DNA of 8,775 nt from an uncultured Clostridium sp. (GTDB lineage: Bacteria > Bacillota_A > Clostridia > Lachnospirales > Lachnospiraceae), in the NCBI GenBank assembly GCA_947174825.1, contig CAMWKN010000036.1, forward strand, positions 1 through 8,775, written 5' to 3'. Under the pieces are notes generated by a model. The model ran no database searches. It saw only the letters and a program-made list of their open reading frames with translations, and had not been told where the DNA came from. Shown here in pieces: positions 1-6,335 of this stretch. Both the position numbers and the translations under genes were made by a program. The stretch's first letter is position 1, and each line of letters begins with the position of its first letter.

Positions 1-698
1 TGCTTGTACGCATCTTATTAAAATGGCTGCCCAAAGATAAAATCCAGAAAGCAGCACTGGAATTAAAGAAAAAATCTGACAAACTGGATGTGGCAGATCT
101 GGATACAAAGGCTGCACTGCACTATCTGGGCAGTGAAGAACTCTTCTGGAATGTACTGGAAGACTTCTACAAAATTATTGACAAAAAATCAGCCCTTATC
201 GAAGAGTCCTATCAGGAAGCAGATTGGAAAAACTATACGATAGAAGTACACGCTCTCAAAAGCGCTGCCAGACAAATCGGTGCAACGAAATTATCCGAAC
301 ATGCAGCCGCCCTGGAAGCTGCCGGAAACGATGAAAACCTGGAATTAATCAACTCGGATACCGGTTCCTTATTGGCTGAATACCGGCATTATCTGGATGC
401 TTTGCAACCATATTTTGCACAGGAAGAATCCACGGATGAATCGGAAAAGGAATCCATCACACATCGTATTCTATTCGCCCTGTTTAATCAACTGCAGGAA
501 GCAATGGACGATCTGGATATGGATGGTATGGAAGAGGTCGCAAAATCTCTGGATCATTATTATTATGATGACGAAGAACAGAAAACACTGTTAAAGCAAT
601 TAAAAGAAGCCATAGAAAATCTGGATGTAGATAGCTGTGAAGCAACTATCAAAAAATGGCGTAGCTTGATTCATGAAGATTTTCTGGTTCGAATCTAA
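1..698 (+). CDS. Hybrid sensor histidine kinase, C-terminal fragment (receiver end, HPt domain, helical tail); 5' partial
   Basis: The frame is open from the left edge (first whole codon at base 3) to a TAA at 696-698, giving 231 visible residues. The GTG at 90 is only an internal codon, because the frame continues upstream of it. The first residues (ILLKWLPKDKI) look like the last helix of a receiver domain and its linker. Next comes an HPt (histidine phosphotransfer) domain with the signature VHALKSAARQIGA; the phospho-accepting His codon is at 249-251. In such proteins the HPt His passes phosphate between the internal receiver and a separate response regulator. After an acidic linker (about 420-460) the tail from about 465 contains two similar helical hairpins (480-560 and 588-668). 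The kinase core and sensor lie outside the window, so the signal is unknown. The gene faces capA across a shared terminator. The HPt assignment is firm; membership in a hybrid kinase rests on the upstream receiver-like residues. Confidence 0.85.
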   Translation, partial: LVRILLKWLPKDKIQKAALELKKKSDKLDVADLDTKAALHYLGSEELFWNVLEDFYKIIDKKSALIEESYQEADWKNYTIEVHALKSAARQIGATKLSEHAAALEAAGNDENLELINSDTGSLLAEYRHYLDALQPYFAQEESTDESEKESITHRILFALFNQLQEAMDDLDMDGMEEVAKSLDHYYYDDEEQKTLLKQLKEAIENLDVDSCEATIKKWRSLIHEDFLVRI

Positions 699-732
699 AA
701 AGAATTTAACAGCATTTATGCTCGGACAAATC

Positions 733-778
733 AAAAAGAAGCTAGCGCACTAAGCAAATAGTGTGCTAGCTTCTTTTT
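733..778. terminator. Bidirectional rho-independent terminator between the hybrid kinase and capA genes
   Basis: Two 20-base arms (733-752 and 759-778) enclose the 6-base loop AGCAAA. The left arm starts with five A and the right arm ends with five T, so both transcripts get a U-run. The only imperfect pair is G747 opposite T764, a G-U wobble in the plus transcript but a C-A mismatch in the minus transcript. The plus-strand gene may therefore be terminated more efficiently. It lies 34 bases after the kinase stop and 6 bases after the capA stop. Confidence 0.92.
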
Positions 779-784
779 ACGTAT

Positions 785-1846
785 TTACTTTTTAGAAAGT
801 TCCATGCCTATCTTTCCGTTTTTATCACGTAATGTCACACCCAGTGGCTGACAGTAACGGTCTATCTTTTTAAGAATACGCTGTTTATTTTTTCCGCTTG
901 CCACAGTAGGTTGATAATTGTTGATGGACGAAGTGGAGGAAACGGAACAGGGAATCACTTTTGCCTTGCTTTTACTCTTTGACAGTTTCTTCCCGCGGAA
1001 GACAAAGGATTGTTGGAAAATCATAGTATCTTTGTCCACCGGATCGGTATTGCCACCAAAGCAGAAATTAGCAAGACTGTATACAATATAAACACCTTTA
1101 TATTTTTCAATCCCCTGTAAGTCATGGGGATGATGCCCCAGTACCAAGTCAGCGCCACAGCGGACAGCATATCTGGATAAATTTTTCTGTGTGGAATCCA
1201 GTTCACTGGTGTGTTCCATGCCGGCATGGATGCTGACAATAATGATGTCTGCTTTTTTCTTTTTTAACTTCTTGATCCCATTTCTAATAAGCCTGGTAAC
1301 AGAACGCTCAGACTCCAAACCGTTTACGGCCACCATACCGATCACTTTTCCCTTGGTCTTATATGTACTCACTTTTGCATAAGAGGCATATTTAATTCCT
1401 GCTTTTTTAAAAGCGGAAATGGTATCGGTATAACTGCCTGAACCAAAATCACGACAATGATTATTAGCAAAGGAAACCGCCTCAATAGAACCTTTTTTCA
1501 AAATATCTATATAAGACGGAGATCCTTTAAATGCAAATCTTTTATCCTCACGCGTGCTACGTTTTGTCAGAGTTCCCTCAAAATTCACAATGGACAAATC
1601 ATCCTTTGCAAAGATATGTTTCACTTTCCTGAAAAAATATGATTTATCCTTATGAACCTTATTATAGACAGCATAAAAGTTGACACTGGAGGGAGAAGAT
1701 ACATCACTGCCAAAGGTACAGTCCCCGGCGGCGCTAATGGTGACTGTAGTAGTCTCCGGTTCGTCCGCCGACGCTGTCTTATCAGCAAAGAAAAATACAC
1801 TCGCTATTACCATAACCAAAACTATGTATATTTTCTGCTTTTTCAT
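785..1846 (-). CDS. CapA-family (PGA_cap) metallophosphatase-like protein, secreted
   Basis: The 353-residue product has an N-terminal signal sequence (MKKQK, a hydrophobic core at about 6-20, a plausible cleavage after TASA at residue 27), so it should act outside the membrane. The mature part carries the ordered motifs of the CapA/PGA_cap branch of calcineurin-like metallophosphatases: AAGDCTFG (GD at 41-42), NFEGTLT (88-94), ANNHCRDFG (NNH at 128-130), SIHAGMEH (205-212), GHHPHDLQG (237-245) and YSLANF (256-261). These supply the expected metal ligands. The family takes its name from a subunit of poly-gamma-glutamate capsule synthesis, but no capB or capC is present, so a capsule role is not supported; cell-envelope hydrolysis or remodelling is an inference. 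A Ser/Lys-rich stretch lies at about 287-296. The ATG follows a modest AGGTAGA ribosome binding site (1855-1861), and the gene is 16 bases behind the chemoreceptor gene, so the two are very probably cotranscribed. The bidirectional terminator lies just downstream. Confidence 0.87.
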   Translation of the reverse strand: MKKQKIYIVLVMVIASVFFFADKTASADEPETTTVTISAAGDCTFGSDVSSPSSVNFYAVYNKVHKDKSYFFRKVKHIFAKDDLSIVNFEGTLTKRSTREDKRFAFKGSPSYIDILKKGSIEAVSFANNHCRDFGSGSYTDTISAFKKAGIKYASYAKVSTYKTKGKVIGMVAVNGLESERSVTRLIRNGIKKLKKKKADIIIVSIHAGMEHTSELDSTQKNLSRYAVRCGADLVLGHHPHDLQGIEKYKGVYIVYSLANFCFGGNTDPVDKDTMIFQQSFVFRGKKLSKSKSKAKVIPCSVSSTSSINNYQPTVASGKNKQRILKKIDRYCQPLGVTLRDKNGKIGMELSKK

Positions 1847-1862
1847 AATTTGTATCTACCTA

Positions 1863-3602
1863 TTAGAACTTCACAAAACGATCTGCTTCCTCTGTCAGAT
1901 TGCCGGCTACCTGTTTGTTATCATTCATGGCATCTGCAATCTCACCGATATCCTTAACCAAATCAGAGGTATTTGCAGCAACATTAGTTGCCCCATCTGC
2001 ACTTTCATTGACTGCAGTATTGATTTCATTGATGGATTCCATAATACTGTTCATAGACTGTTTCAGGTCAATAGACATATTATTGAAACGAGTAACAATT
2101 TCATTGACATGAACAGCATCTTCATCATATTGCTTACCAGCGTTAACAAATCCTTCATAATCAGGAAGAATATTCTCATTGATAAACTTCACAATGGCAT
2201 CTGCGCTTTCAATCAAATCTTTTACTGCCTCAATGACCATATTGTTAATCGTCTGAATACTGTTTGCAGTATCCTTGCTGGAATTAGCCAGCTGACTGAT
2301 CTCATCCGCTACTACAGCAAATCCGCGTCCAGCCTCACCAGCTCTGGCAGCCTCAATAGAAGCATTCAACGATAAAAGATTTGTCTGACTGGAAATACTT
2401 AATATTTCATCCGTCAAATCATTCACGCGCTCTACACTCTTACTGCTTTCAATCGCCTGCCTTAACTTGCCTAAAATATCGTTAATGGCATTACTGGTAT
2501 TCTGTTTATTCTCCACAGCATTGTGTTCCAGATCCTCTGCTCTCGTCTGCATTCCTGCAGCATATTCATACAAGCTCTGAGACTCATTGGATAATTCTAT
2601 AATATTTCCATCCACAATATCCACATTTTCCCGGATCGACATCAGAGAAGAGGAAATTTCTTCCATTGATGCGGATAACTCTTCCATTACAGAAGAAATA
2701 CTATAAGAATTGTCGTTTGCTGTGGATACCTTGCCAGATACCAAATTTACAATAGATCCTAATTCACCAGAACTACTGTTAATCTGTCCCATAATTCCCT
2801 GCAATGTCTCAATAAAGGTATTGATGCTGGCAGCCAGCGTACCAATTTCATCTGTACAGAAACACTGCACACGCTTCGTCAGATCTCCCTCTCCTGACTC
2901 AATCGATGAAATAACATCTCTAAGCTGTTTATTGATATTAATCAGACGCTTGATTGCCCATTTCCAAGAAACCCATACGACAAAAGCAAATATCACAATA
3001 CTGAGCGCCAACAGAATAATAATCACACGAACTACTCTGGCATATACCTTGTTCTGGTGAGCTATCGCTTTCTCCATTTCCTTCTTATTCATCTCACGCA
3101 TAGAACTCATCTCTGCTGTCAACGCAGTACCTGCCTCTTTTAAATCCTTGTTGGCCAATGCAGTCGCCTCTGCAACCATACCATTCGTACTGTTATCTAA
3201 AATAGTATCATAGATAACTAAGTAAGCGGCATAATCCGTCTTAAACTGCTGAAAACCTTCTTTTGCCTCTTCTAACTCCAGAGAACTTTCAATCTCATTA
3301 CACTTGCTATCAATATCTGCCTTTAGAGTATCTGCTTCCTCTTTCAGAGTTTGCTGCAAGTCTTTATCGTCTTTCGCAACAATATGTGCAAATGCCACAC
3401 GTCGCAATGTCTGATAATATGTAGAAACATCACCTAAATTCTCAATCTGCATCGCGTAATTACCAGAAATCGACTTGCTTGCTTCCATAATCTGATCCGC
3501 ACTGTTAATGCTTGTAAGCGCCAGAAAAACCAGCAGACATCCCAGTAACGCAACTGGGATCAAAATTTTAAACCGGATACTTAAGTTTTTAAAAAACATC
3601 AT
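1863..3602 (-). CDS. Methyl-accepting chemotaxis protein (transmembrane, 4HB-type sensor domain)
   Basis: The 579-residue receptor has the usual layout: TM1 at about 11-31, an extracytoplasmic helical sensor at about 32-188 resembling 4HB_MCP, TM2 at about 189-211, a HAMP domain at about 212-268 ([22 protein letters not shown]), and a long cytoplasmic coiled-coil hairpin. The signalling tip is near-canonical: [20 protein letters not shown] followed by [17 protein letters not shown] (403-439). This tip binds CheW and CheA and controls the flagellar motor switch. There is no C-terminal CheR-docking pentapeptide; the protein ends RFVKF. The returning helix contains an unusual stretch with Pro480 ([20 protein letters not shown], 476-495). 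The start codon is decided by a strong AGGGAGG site at 3610-3616, 7 bases before the ATG at 3602; a second ATG follows immediately at 3599. It is the first gene of an operon with the CapA-like gene. The ligand cannot be predicted. Confidence 0.95.
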   Translation of the reverse strand: MMFFKNLSIRFKILIPVALLGCLLVFLALTSINSADQIMEASKSISGNYAMQIENLGDVSTYYQTLRRVAFAHIVAKDDKDLQQTLKEEADTLKADIDSKCNEIESSLELEEAKEGFQQFKTDYAAYLVIYDTILDNSTNGMVAEATALANKDLKEAGTALTAEMSSMREMNKKEMEKAIAHQNKVYARVVRVIIILLALSIVIFAFVVWVSWKWAIKRLININKQLRDVISSIESGEGDLTKRVQCFCTDEIGTLAASINTFIETLQGIMGQINSSSGELGSIVNLVSGKVSTANDNSYSISSVMEELSASMEEISSSLMSIRENVDIVDGNIIELSNESQSLYEYAAGMQTRAEDLEHNAVENKQNTSNAINDILGKLRQAIESSKSVERVNDLTDEILSISSQTNLLSLNASIEAARAGEAGRGFAVVADEISQLANSSKDTANSIQTINNMVIEAVKDLIESADAIVKFINENILPDYEGFVNAGKQYDEDAVHVNEIVTRFNNMSIDLKQSMNSIMESINEINTAVNESADGATNVAANTSDLVKDIGEIADAMNDNKQVAGNLTEEADRFVKF

Positions 3603-3609
3603 CTCTTTT

Positions 3610-3616
3610 CCTCCCT
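3610..3616 (-). promoter_or_regulatory. Ribosome binding site of the chemoreceptor gene
   Basis: The minus strand reads AGGGAGG, 7 bases before the ATG at 3602 and 10 before the in-frame ATG at 3599. Spacing favours the first. Confidence 0.85.
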
Positions 3617-3669
3617 AAATTATAAGTTGATTCAATTTTTTTCATCGTAACAAAAAGTACCTACCATCT

Positions 3670-3698
3670 ATTATAAAATTTTTTTGCTTTCCTGTCCA
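3670..3698 (-). promoter_or_regulatory. Sigma-A-type promoter of the chemoreceptor-CapA operon
   Basis: On the minus strand, TGGACA (3693-3698) and TATAAT (3670-3675) are separated by 17 bases, with A/T-rich DNA upstream of the -35 that could act as an UP element. Transcription would begin near 3663 and leave a leader of about 60 bases. A second TATAAT (3618-3623) lies too close to the ribosome binding site and lacks a -35. No sigma-28-type flagellar promoter (TAAA, about 15 bases, GCCGATAA) is visible. Confidence 0.7.
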
Positions 3699-3749
3699 TA
3701 TCTATTTCTATAAAAAAATCCGTTTCACATTCCCATCTCCAAAAACACG

Positions 3750-3774
3750 AAAAGCCCCGTAAAACGGGGCTTTT
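3750..3774 (-). terminator. Rho-independent terminator of the tRNA-Leu gene
   Basis: A perfect 11-base inverted repeat (3750-3760 with 3764-3774) has a three-base loop and a GCCCCG core. In the minus transcript the stem ends in four U, followed after CG by a further U-rich run. It begins 9 bases downstream of the tRNA 3' end and insulates the chemoreceptor promoter from tRNA transcription. Confidence 0.9.
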
Positions 3775-3783
3775 CAGCTATAG

Positions 3784-3866
3784 TGCGGATAACAGGACTT
3801 GAACCTGCACGGGGGTTGCCCACTAGAACCTAAATCTAGCGCGTCTGCCAGTTCCGCCATATCCGC
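3784..3866 (-). tRNA. tRNA-Leu, anticodon UAG
   Basis: The 83-base minus-strand gene folds as a class II tRNA. The acceptor stem GCGGATA pairs with TATCCGC and is followed by discriminator A. The D-arm region reads GGCGGAACTGGCAGACGCG. The anticodon stem CTAGA/TCTAG encloses the loop TTTAGGT (anticodon at 3830-3832). A variable arm around GGGCAACCC and a T-arm GCAGG-TTCAAGT-CCTGT complete the fold. UAG decodes the CUN leucine codons. The 3' CCA is not encoded (the next bases are CTA), so CCA-adding enzyme must supply it. It has its own promoter and terminator. Confidence 0.96.
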
Positions 3867-3893
3867 AAAACATAATAAAAATCAACGGCATTT

Positions 3894-3922
3894 ATTATAC
3901 CGTATTCTTCCAAATATTGCAA
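3894..3922 (-). promoter_or_regulatory. Promoter of the tRNA-Leu gene
   Basis: The minus strand has TTGCAA (3917-3922), 17 bases, then a perfect TATAAT (3894-3899). The predicted start near 3887 gives a 5' leader of about 20 bases for RNase P to remove. The spacing is optimal, as expected for a stable RNA gene. Confidence 0.85.
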
Positions 3923-4001
3923 ACATCTTTTTTCTTTCACTAAGACAAACACGCCAATATATAGTCACAGCCGATTTTATAAATTGATACGTTCATCCTG
4001 T

Positions 4002-5558
4002 TTATTTGACTTTATGCTGCTTTCGATATTCTGCCGGGCTCTGGTCAACATACTTCTTAAATTTGGTATGGAAATAGTCCACATTGCGATAGCCAACCTT
4101 TTCGGAAATTTCATACACCTTCAGATCTGTCTCCACCAGCAATTCCTTGGAATGCTTAATCCTGACCTTATCAATAAACACATTGAAACCTTCGCCCACC
4201 TTCTTGGTAAAAATTTTGCCAAGATACGAACTGTTGTACCCAAAAAGTGGTGCAATATTTTCCAGCTTAATATTATTCATATAATTATGCTCAATATAAT
4301 GGATAATATCATCCATAACGCTGTCGCTGGATGGATTTCCAATCGTTCGCATAATCATCTCAAACTGCTCTGAAAAATAGAGAATAATCTCATACAAATA
4401 ATAGCGATTACCAATATAGTCAATAATTTCACTATTACCCGGAAAAGGAATATTGGCATTGTGATATAGATGGGACAGCCGTTCCTTAATGGATAAATAA
4501 AGATCTGTCAAAAACAACTTAATCTTCATAATATCCGCTTCCGACTGGTACAGCTGATTTTCCAGATCCTTTAATGTCTCTGCCACCTGATTTCGTTTCG
4601 CCGCCTGAATATAACCAGACAATAACTCACAATACTGATTCAGATTATCCTCTCCCAAGACATCGCTTTCCGCCCCATGCTCCTCCGGCAATTGGTCATA
4701 TCCTATCGTATGCTGATGATACTCACAGAAAAAACGCCTTTTTTGCAGAAGCAATGCCTCCTGATAGGAAAGATGTACATTTTCAATGCTGTCTACCACC
4801 CTGCCATATGTAATAAACAGTGAATCTAATGGCGAATTCGTCTGCGGCTTCTGCTCCCTGTCATAATGCTCCAAAAATTGCTGGAATCTATGCAATATCT
4901 GGCTTCCCCTCAATAGAATAATTTCATTATCCTCTAACTGCATACTATCATAAGCATCCTGGTCTTCACTGGTAGTTTTGAGTAAATCCGCAAAATGATA
5001 TACCGGCTGACTATCATCCTGGCTATAATGTTCACAAACCACCACCTGGTATTGATCTGCCTGCGGAAACAAATCGCTATAATCCATCCCCGCATAATCT
5101 GCCTGATTCATAATAATATCATACAGTATCATTCCTTTCGCTTTATCGCGATATTGTCCCAGAACTTCTTCCTGTTCTTTTTCCTGAGATAAGCTACTGC
5201 TAATCTCTTGTACCGTACGAAGCAATTCATCCTCGTCAATTGGCTTGGTTAAATAGTAATCAACCCCATAGCGAATGGCAGCCTGTGCATATTCAAAATC
5301 TGTAAATCCGCTTAAAATAATAAACTTCCCCTGATACCCCTGATCACGGGCATGTTTCACCACATCAATTCCCAACATCTGCGGCATTCGGATATCCAAC
5401 AATACCAGATCCGGCTTCTGTGTCATAATGCTATGTAAGGCATCAGAACCATTGGCCTCTTCCCCAATAATTTCATATCCTAATTCATTCCAGTCTAAAA
5501 TATAACGCAATCCTTGACGAATGATCAATTCATCATCTGCTATTAAAACTTTATACAT
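4002..5558 (-). CDS. Response regulator with AraC-type DNA-binding domain (YesN-like)
   Basis: The product has 518 residues from the ATG at 5558. An in-frame TTG at 5570 would add four residues but would overlap the likely ribosome binding site, so the ATG is preferred. Residues 1-120 are a receiver domain: acidic pair D8-D9, phospho-acceptor D55 in LVLLDIRMP, S83 in FIILSGF, and K105 in YYLTKP. A poorly conserved middle (about 125-405) includes a segment of the type often seen in YesN proteins (SYQEALLLQKRR near 264-275). The last 105 or so residues form an AraC/XylS domain with two helix-turn-helix motifs, the first around 431-455 (LENIAPLFGYNSSYLGKIF) and the second around 478-505 (VYEISEKVGYRNVDYFHTKF). 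This class usually pairs with a YesM-type histidine kinase and activates sugar-uptake or polysaccharide-use genes. Neither a kinase nor transporter genes lie nearby, so the target is unknown. No clear terminator is seen after the stop, so some transcription may run into the tRNA gene. Confidence 0.95.
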   Translation of the reverse strand: MYKVLIADDELIIRQGLRYILDWNELGYEIIGEEANGSDALHSIMTQKPDLVLLDIRMPQMLGIDVVKHARDQGYQGKFIILSGFTDFEYAQAAIRYGVDYYLTKPIDEDELLRTVQEISSSLSQEKEQEEVLGQYRDKAKGMILYDIIMNQADYAGMDYSDLFPQADQYQVVVCEHYSQDDSQPVYHFADLLKTTSEDQDAYDSMQLEDNEIILLRGSQILHRFQQFLEHYDREQKPQTNSPLDSLFITYGRVVDSIENVHLSYQEALLLQKRRFFCEYHQHTIGYDQLPEEHGAESDVLGEDNLNQYCELLSGYIQAAKRNQVAETLKDLENQLYQSEADIMKIKLFLTDLYLSIKERLSHLYHNANIPFPGNSEIIDYIGNRYYLYEIILYFSEQFEMIMRTIGNPSSDSVMDDIIHYIEHNYMNNIKLENIAPLFGYNSSYLGKIFTKKVGEGFNVFIDKVRIKHSKELLVETDLKVYEISEKVGYRNVDYFHTKFKKYVDQSPAEYRKQHKVK

Positions 5559-5562
5559 ATTA

Positions 5563-5568
5563 CACCCC
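5563..5568 (-). promoter_or_regulatory. Ribosome binding site that decides the response-regulator start
   Basis: The minus strand reads GGGGTG, 4 bases before the ATG at 5558. Extended with the following TAAT it resembles the GGTGAT part of the 16S complement. It overlaps the codons that a TTG start at 5570 would need, which argues for the ATG. Confidence 0.6.
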
Positions 5569-5589
5569 AATTCATATAAATATGGTATT

Positions 5590-5617
5590 TTATTACCCTA
5601 TCCAGTTAAAACATCAA
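5590..5617 (-). promoter_or_regulatory. Possible promoter of the response-regulator gene
   Basis: The minus strand has TTGATG (5612-5617) and TAATAA (5590-5595) with 16 bases between them, predicting a start near 5583 and a leader of about 25 bases. Both boxes are imperfect and the region is A/T-rich, so chance matches are likely. Confidence 0.3.
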
Positions 5618-5773
5618 CCTTCAATTATCCCAGTAATAACTGCAGCAACCCCTGCATATAACTTACTATTATTATAACGAATGAAAGAAAAATTAGCAAC
5701 TTTCCGTACATGAGGATTTTTATATTCCCTTAAAGCTAAAAACGGTTTATCACCAAAATCTTTATCATAAAAC

Positions 5774-5780
5774 AGGAGTG
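5774..5780 (+). promoter_or_regulatory. Ribosome binding site that decides the TTG start of spmB
   Basis: AGGAGTG lies 8 bases before the TTG at 5789. The GTG inside it (5778) is out of frame and meets a stop after four codons, and there is no in-frame ATG near the start of the conserved region. TTG is therefore the best-supported start. Confidence 0.75.
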
Positions 5781-5788
5781 TCAGAATA

Positions 5789-6328
5789 TTGATTCCATAT
5801 CTTTCCAATCTCATCATCCCACTATTAATCTTCTATGTGATCGGCTATGGTCTGTTAAGCAAGGTTGCAATTTTTGACGCCTTTGTCAAGGGTGCCGAAG
5901 AAGGCTTCAAGGTGGTACTAGGCGTACTGCCCACATTGATTGGTCTGATGATTGCCATTGGCATGCTGCGGGAATCCGGTCTGTTAGAGAAACTGGCTGT
6001 CCTGTTTCAACCCGCCGCATCTATGATAAATTTCCCTGCCTCTCTATTGCCGTTGACGCTGATTAAAATGGTATCCTCCTCTGCCTCTACCGGCTTATTA
6101 ATCGATATTTTCAAAGAATTCGGCACCGATTCCAGAGAAGGTTATATGGCTTCGCTATTTATGTGCTGCTCTGAAACCATACTTTATACTATATCCGTTT
6201 ATTTCATGGCAACCGGAGACAAAAACCATCGTCCCATCAGTGGTATGCGCTGGACTATGGCTGGCGCATTATTCTGCACTTTTGTAGGCATCGTGGCAAG
6301 CGTCCTTCTCACAGACTGGCTGATATAA
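5789..6328 (+). CDS. spmB: Spore maturation protein B (SpmB-like membrane protein)
   Basis: The 179-residue product is almost the length of Bacillus SpmB (about 178, from memory) and matches its layout. It has a hydrophobic N-terminal helix (7-23), then FVKGAEEGFKVVLGVLPTLIGLMIAIGMLRESG (32-64, continuous in the protein), an amphipathic middle with LLPLTLIKM (86-94), then EGYMASLFMCCSETILYTISVYFMATG (117-143) and a final helix (155-174). It belongs to the nucleoside-recognition/Gate domain proteins. SpmA and SpmB are needed for core dehydration and heat resistance of spores in Bacillus. The gene starts with TTG behind a good ribosome binding site. spmA, normally the immediate neighbour, is absent here. 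The motif that in Bacillus reads roughly RPISGTAAL, as I recall it, is here KMVSSSAST (93-101), a clear divergence. No convincing promoter, vegetative or sigma-E-like, was found upstream. It converges on the MATE gene with no terminator between them. Confidence 0.82.
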   Translation: MIPYLSNLIIPLLIFYVIGYGLLSKVAIFDAFVKGAEEGFKVVLGVLPTLIGLMIAIGMLRESGLLEKLAVLFQPAASMINFPASLLPLTLIKMVSSSASTGLLIDIFKEFGTDSREGYMASLFMCCSETILYTISVYFMATGDKNHRPISGMRWTMAGALFCTFVGIVASVLLTDWLI

Positions 6329-6335
6329 CTTACTC

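Larger units (their letters stand above)
5571..5788. other. A/T-rich intergenic stretch with an open minus-strand frame, possibly a gene remnant
   Basis: This stretch between the response regulator and spmB is visibly richer in A/T than the flanking genes and is broken by stops in the plus-strand frames examined. On the minus strand one frame stays open from a stop at 5833-5835 to a TGA at 5614-5616. It encodes a protein-like sequence that includes FGDKPFLALREYKNPHVRKV and ends KLYAGVAAVITGIIEG. There is no ribosome binding site before its ATGs at 5815-5817 and 5812-5814, and its beginning overlaps the start of spmB, so it is not an intact gene. I do not recognise the family. It could be the last 50 or so codons of a gene whose front was lost, or a chance opening. 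Confidence 0.25.

Noticed and set aside
90..92. GTG at 90 as the start of an HPt-only protein
   Set aside because: The frame is open to the left edge with receiver-like residues, and no ribosome binding site precedes the GTG.
1680..2375. A 231-codon plus-strand open frame across the capA start and the chemoreceptor 3' end
   Set aside because: It is the antisense shadow of two well-supported genes, has no domain or ribosome binding site, and its composition is that of a reversed coding strand.
3618..3623. A TATAAT just upstream of the chemoreceptor start as its promoter
   Set aside because: Transcription would begin within the ribosome binding site, and no -35 box is found at 16-18 bases; the TGGACA-17-TATAAT pair further upstream is far better.
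3984..4373. A 129-codon plus-strand frame opposite the AraC domain
   Set aside because: It lies antisense to the DNA-binding domain of the response regulator, whose motifs are unmistakable, and shows no protein family signal of its own.
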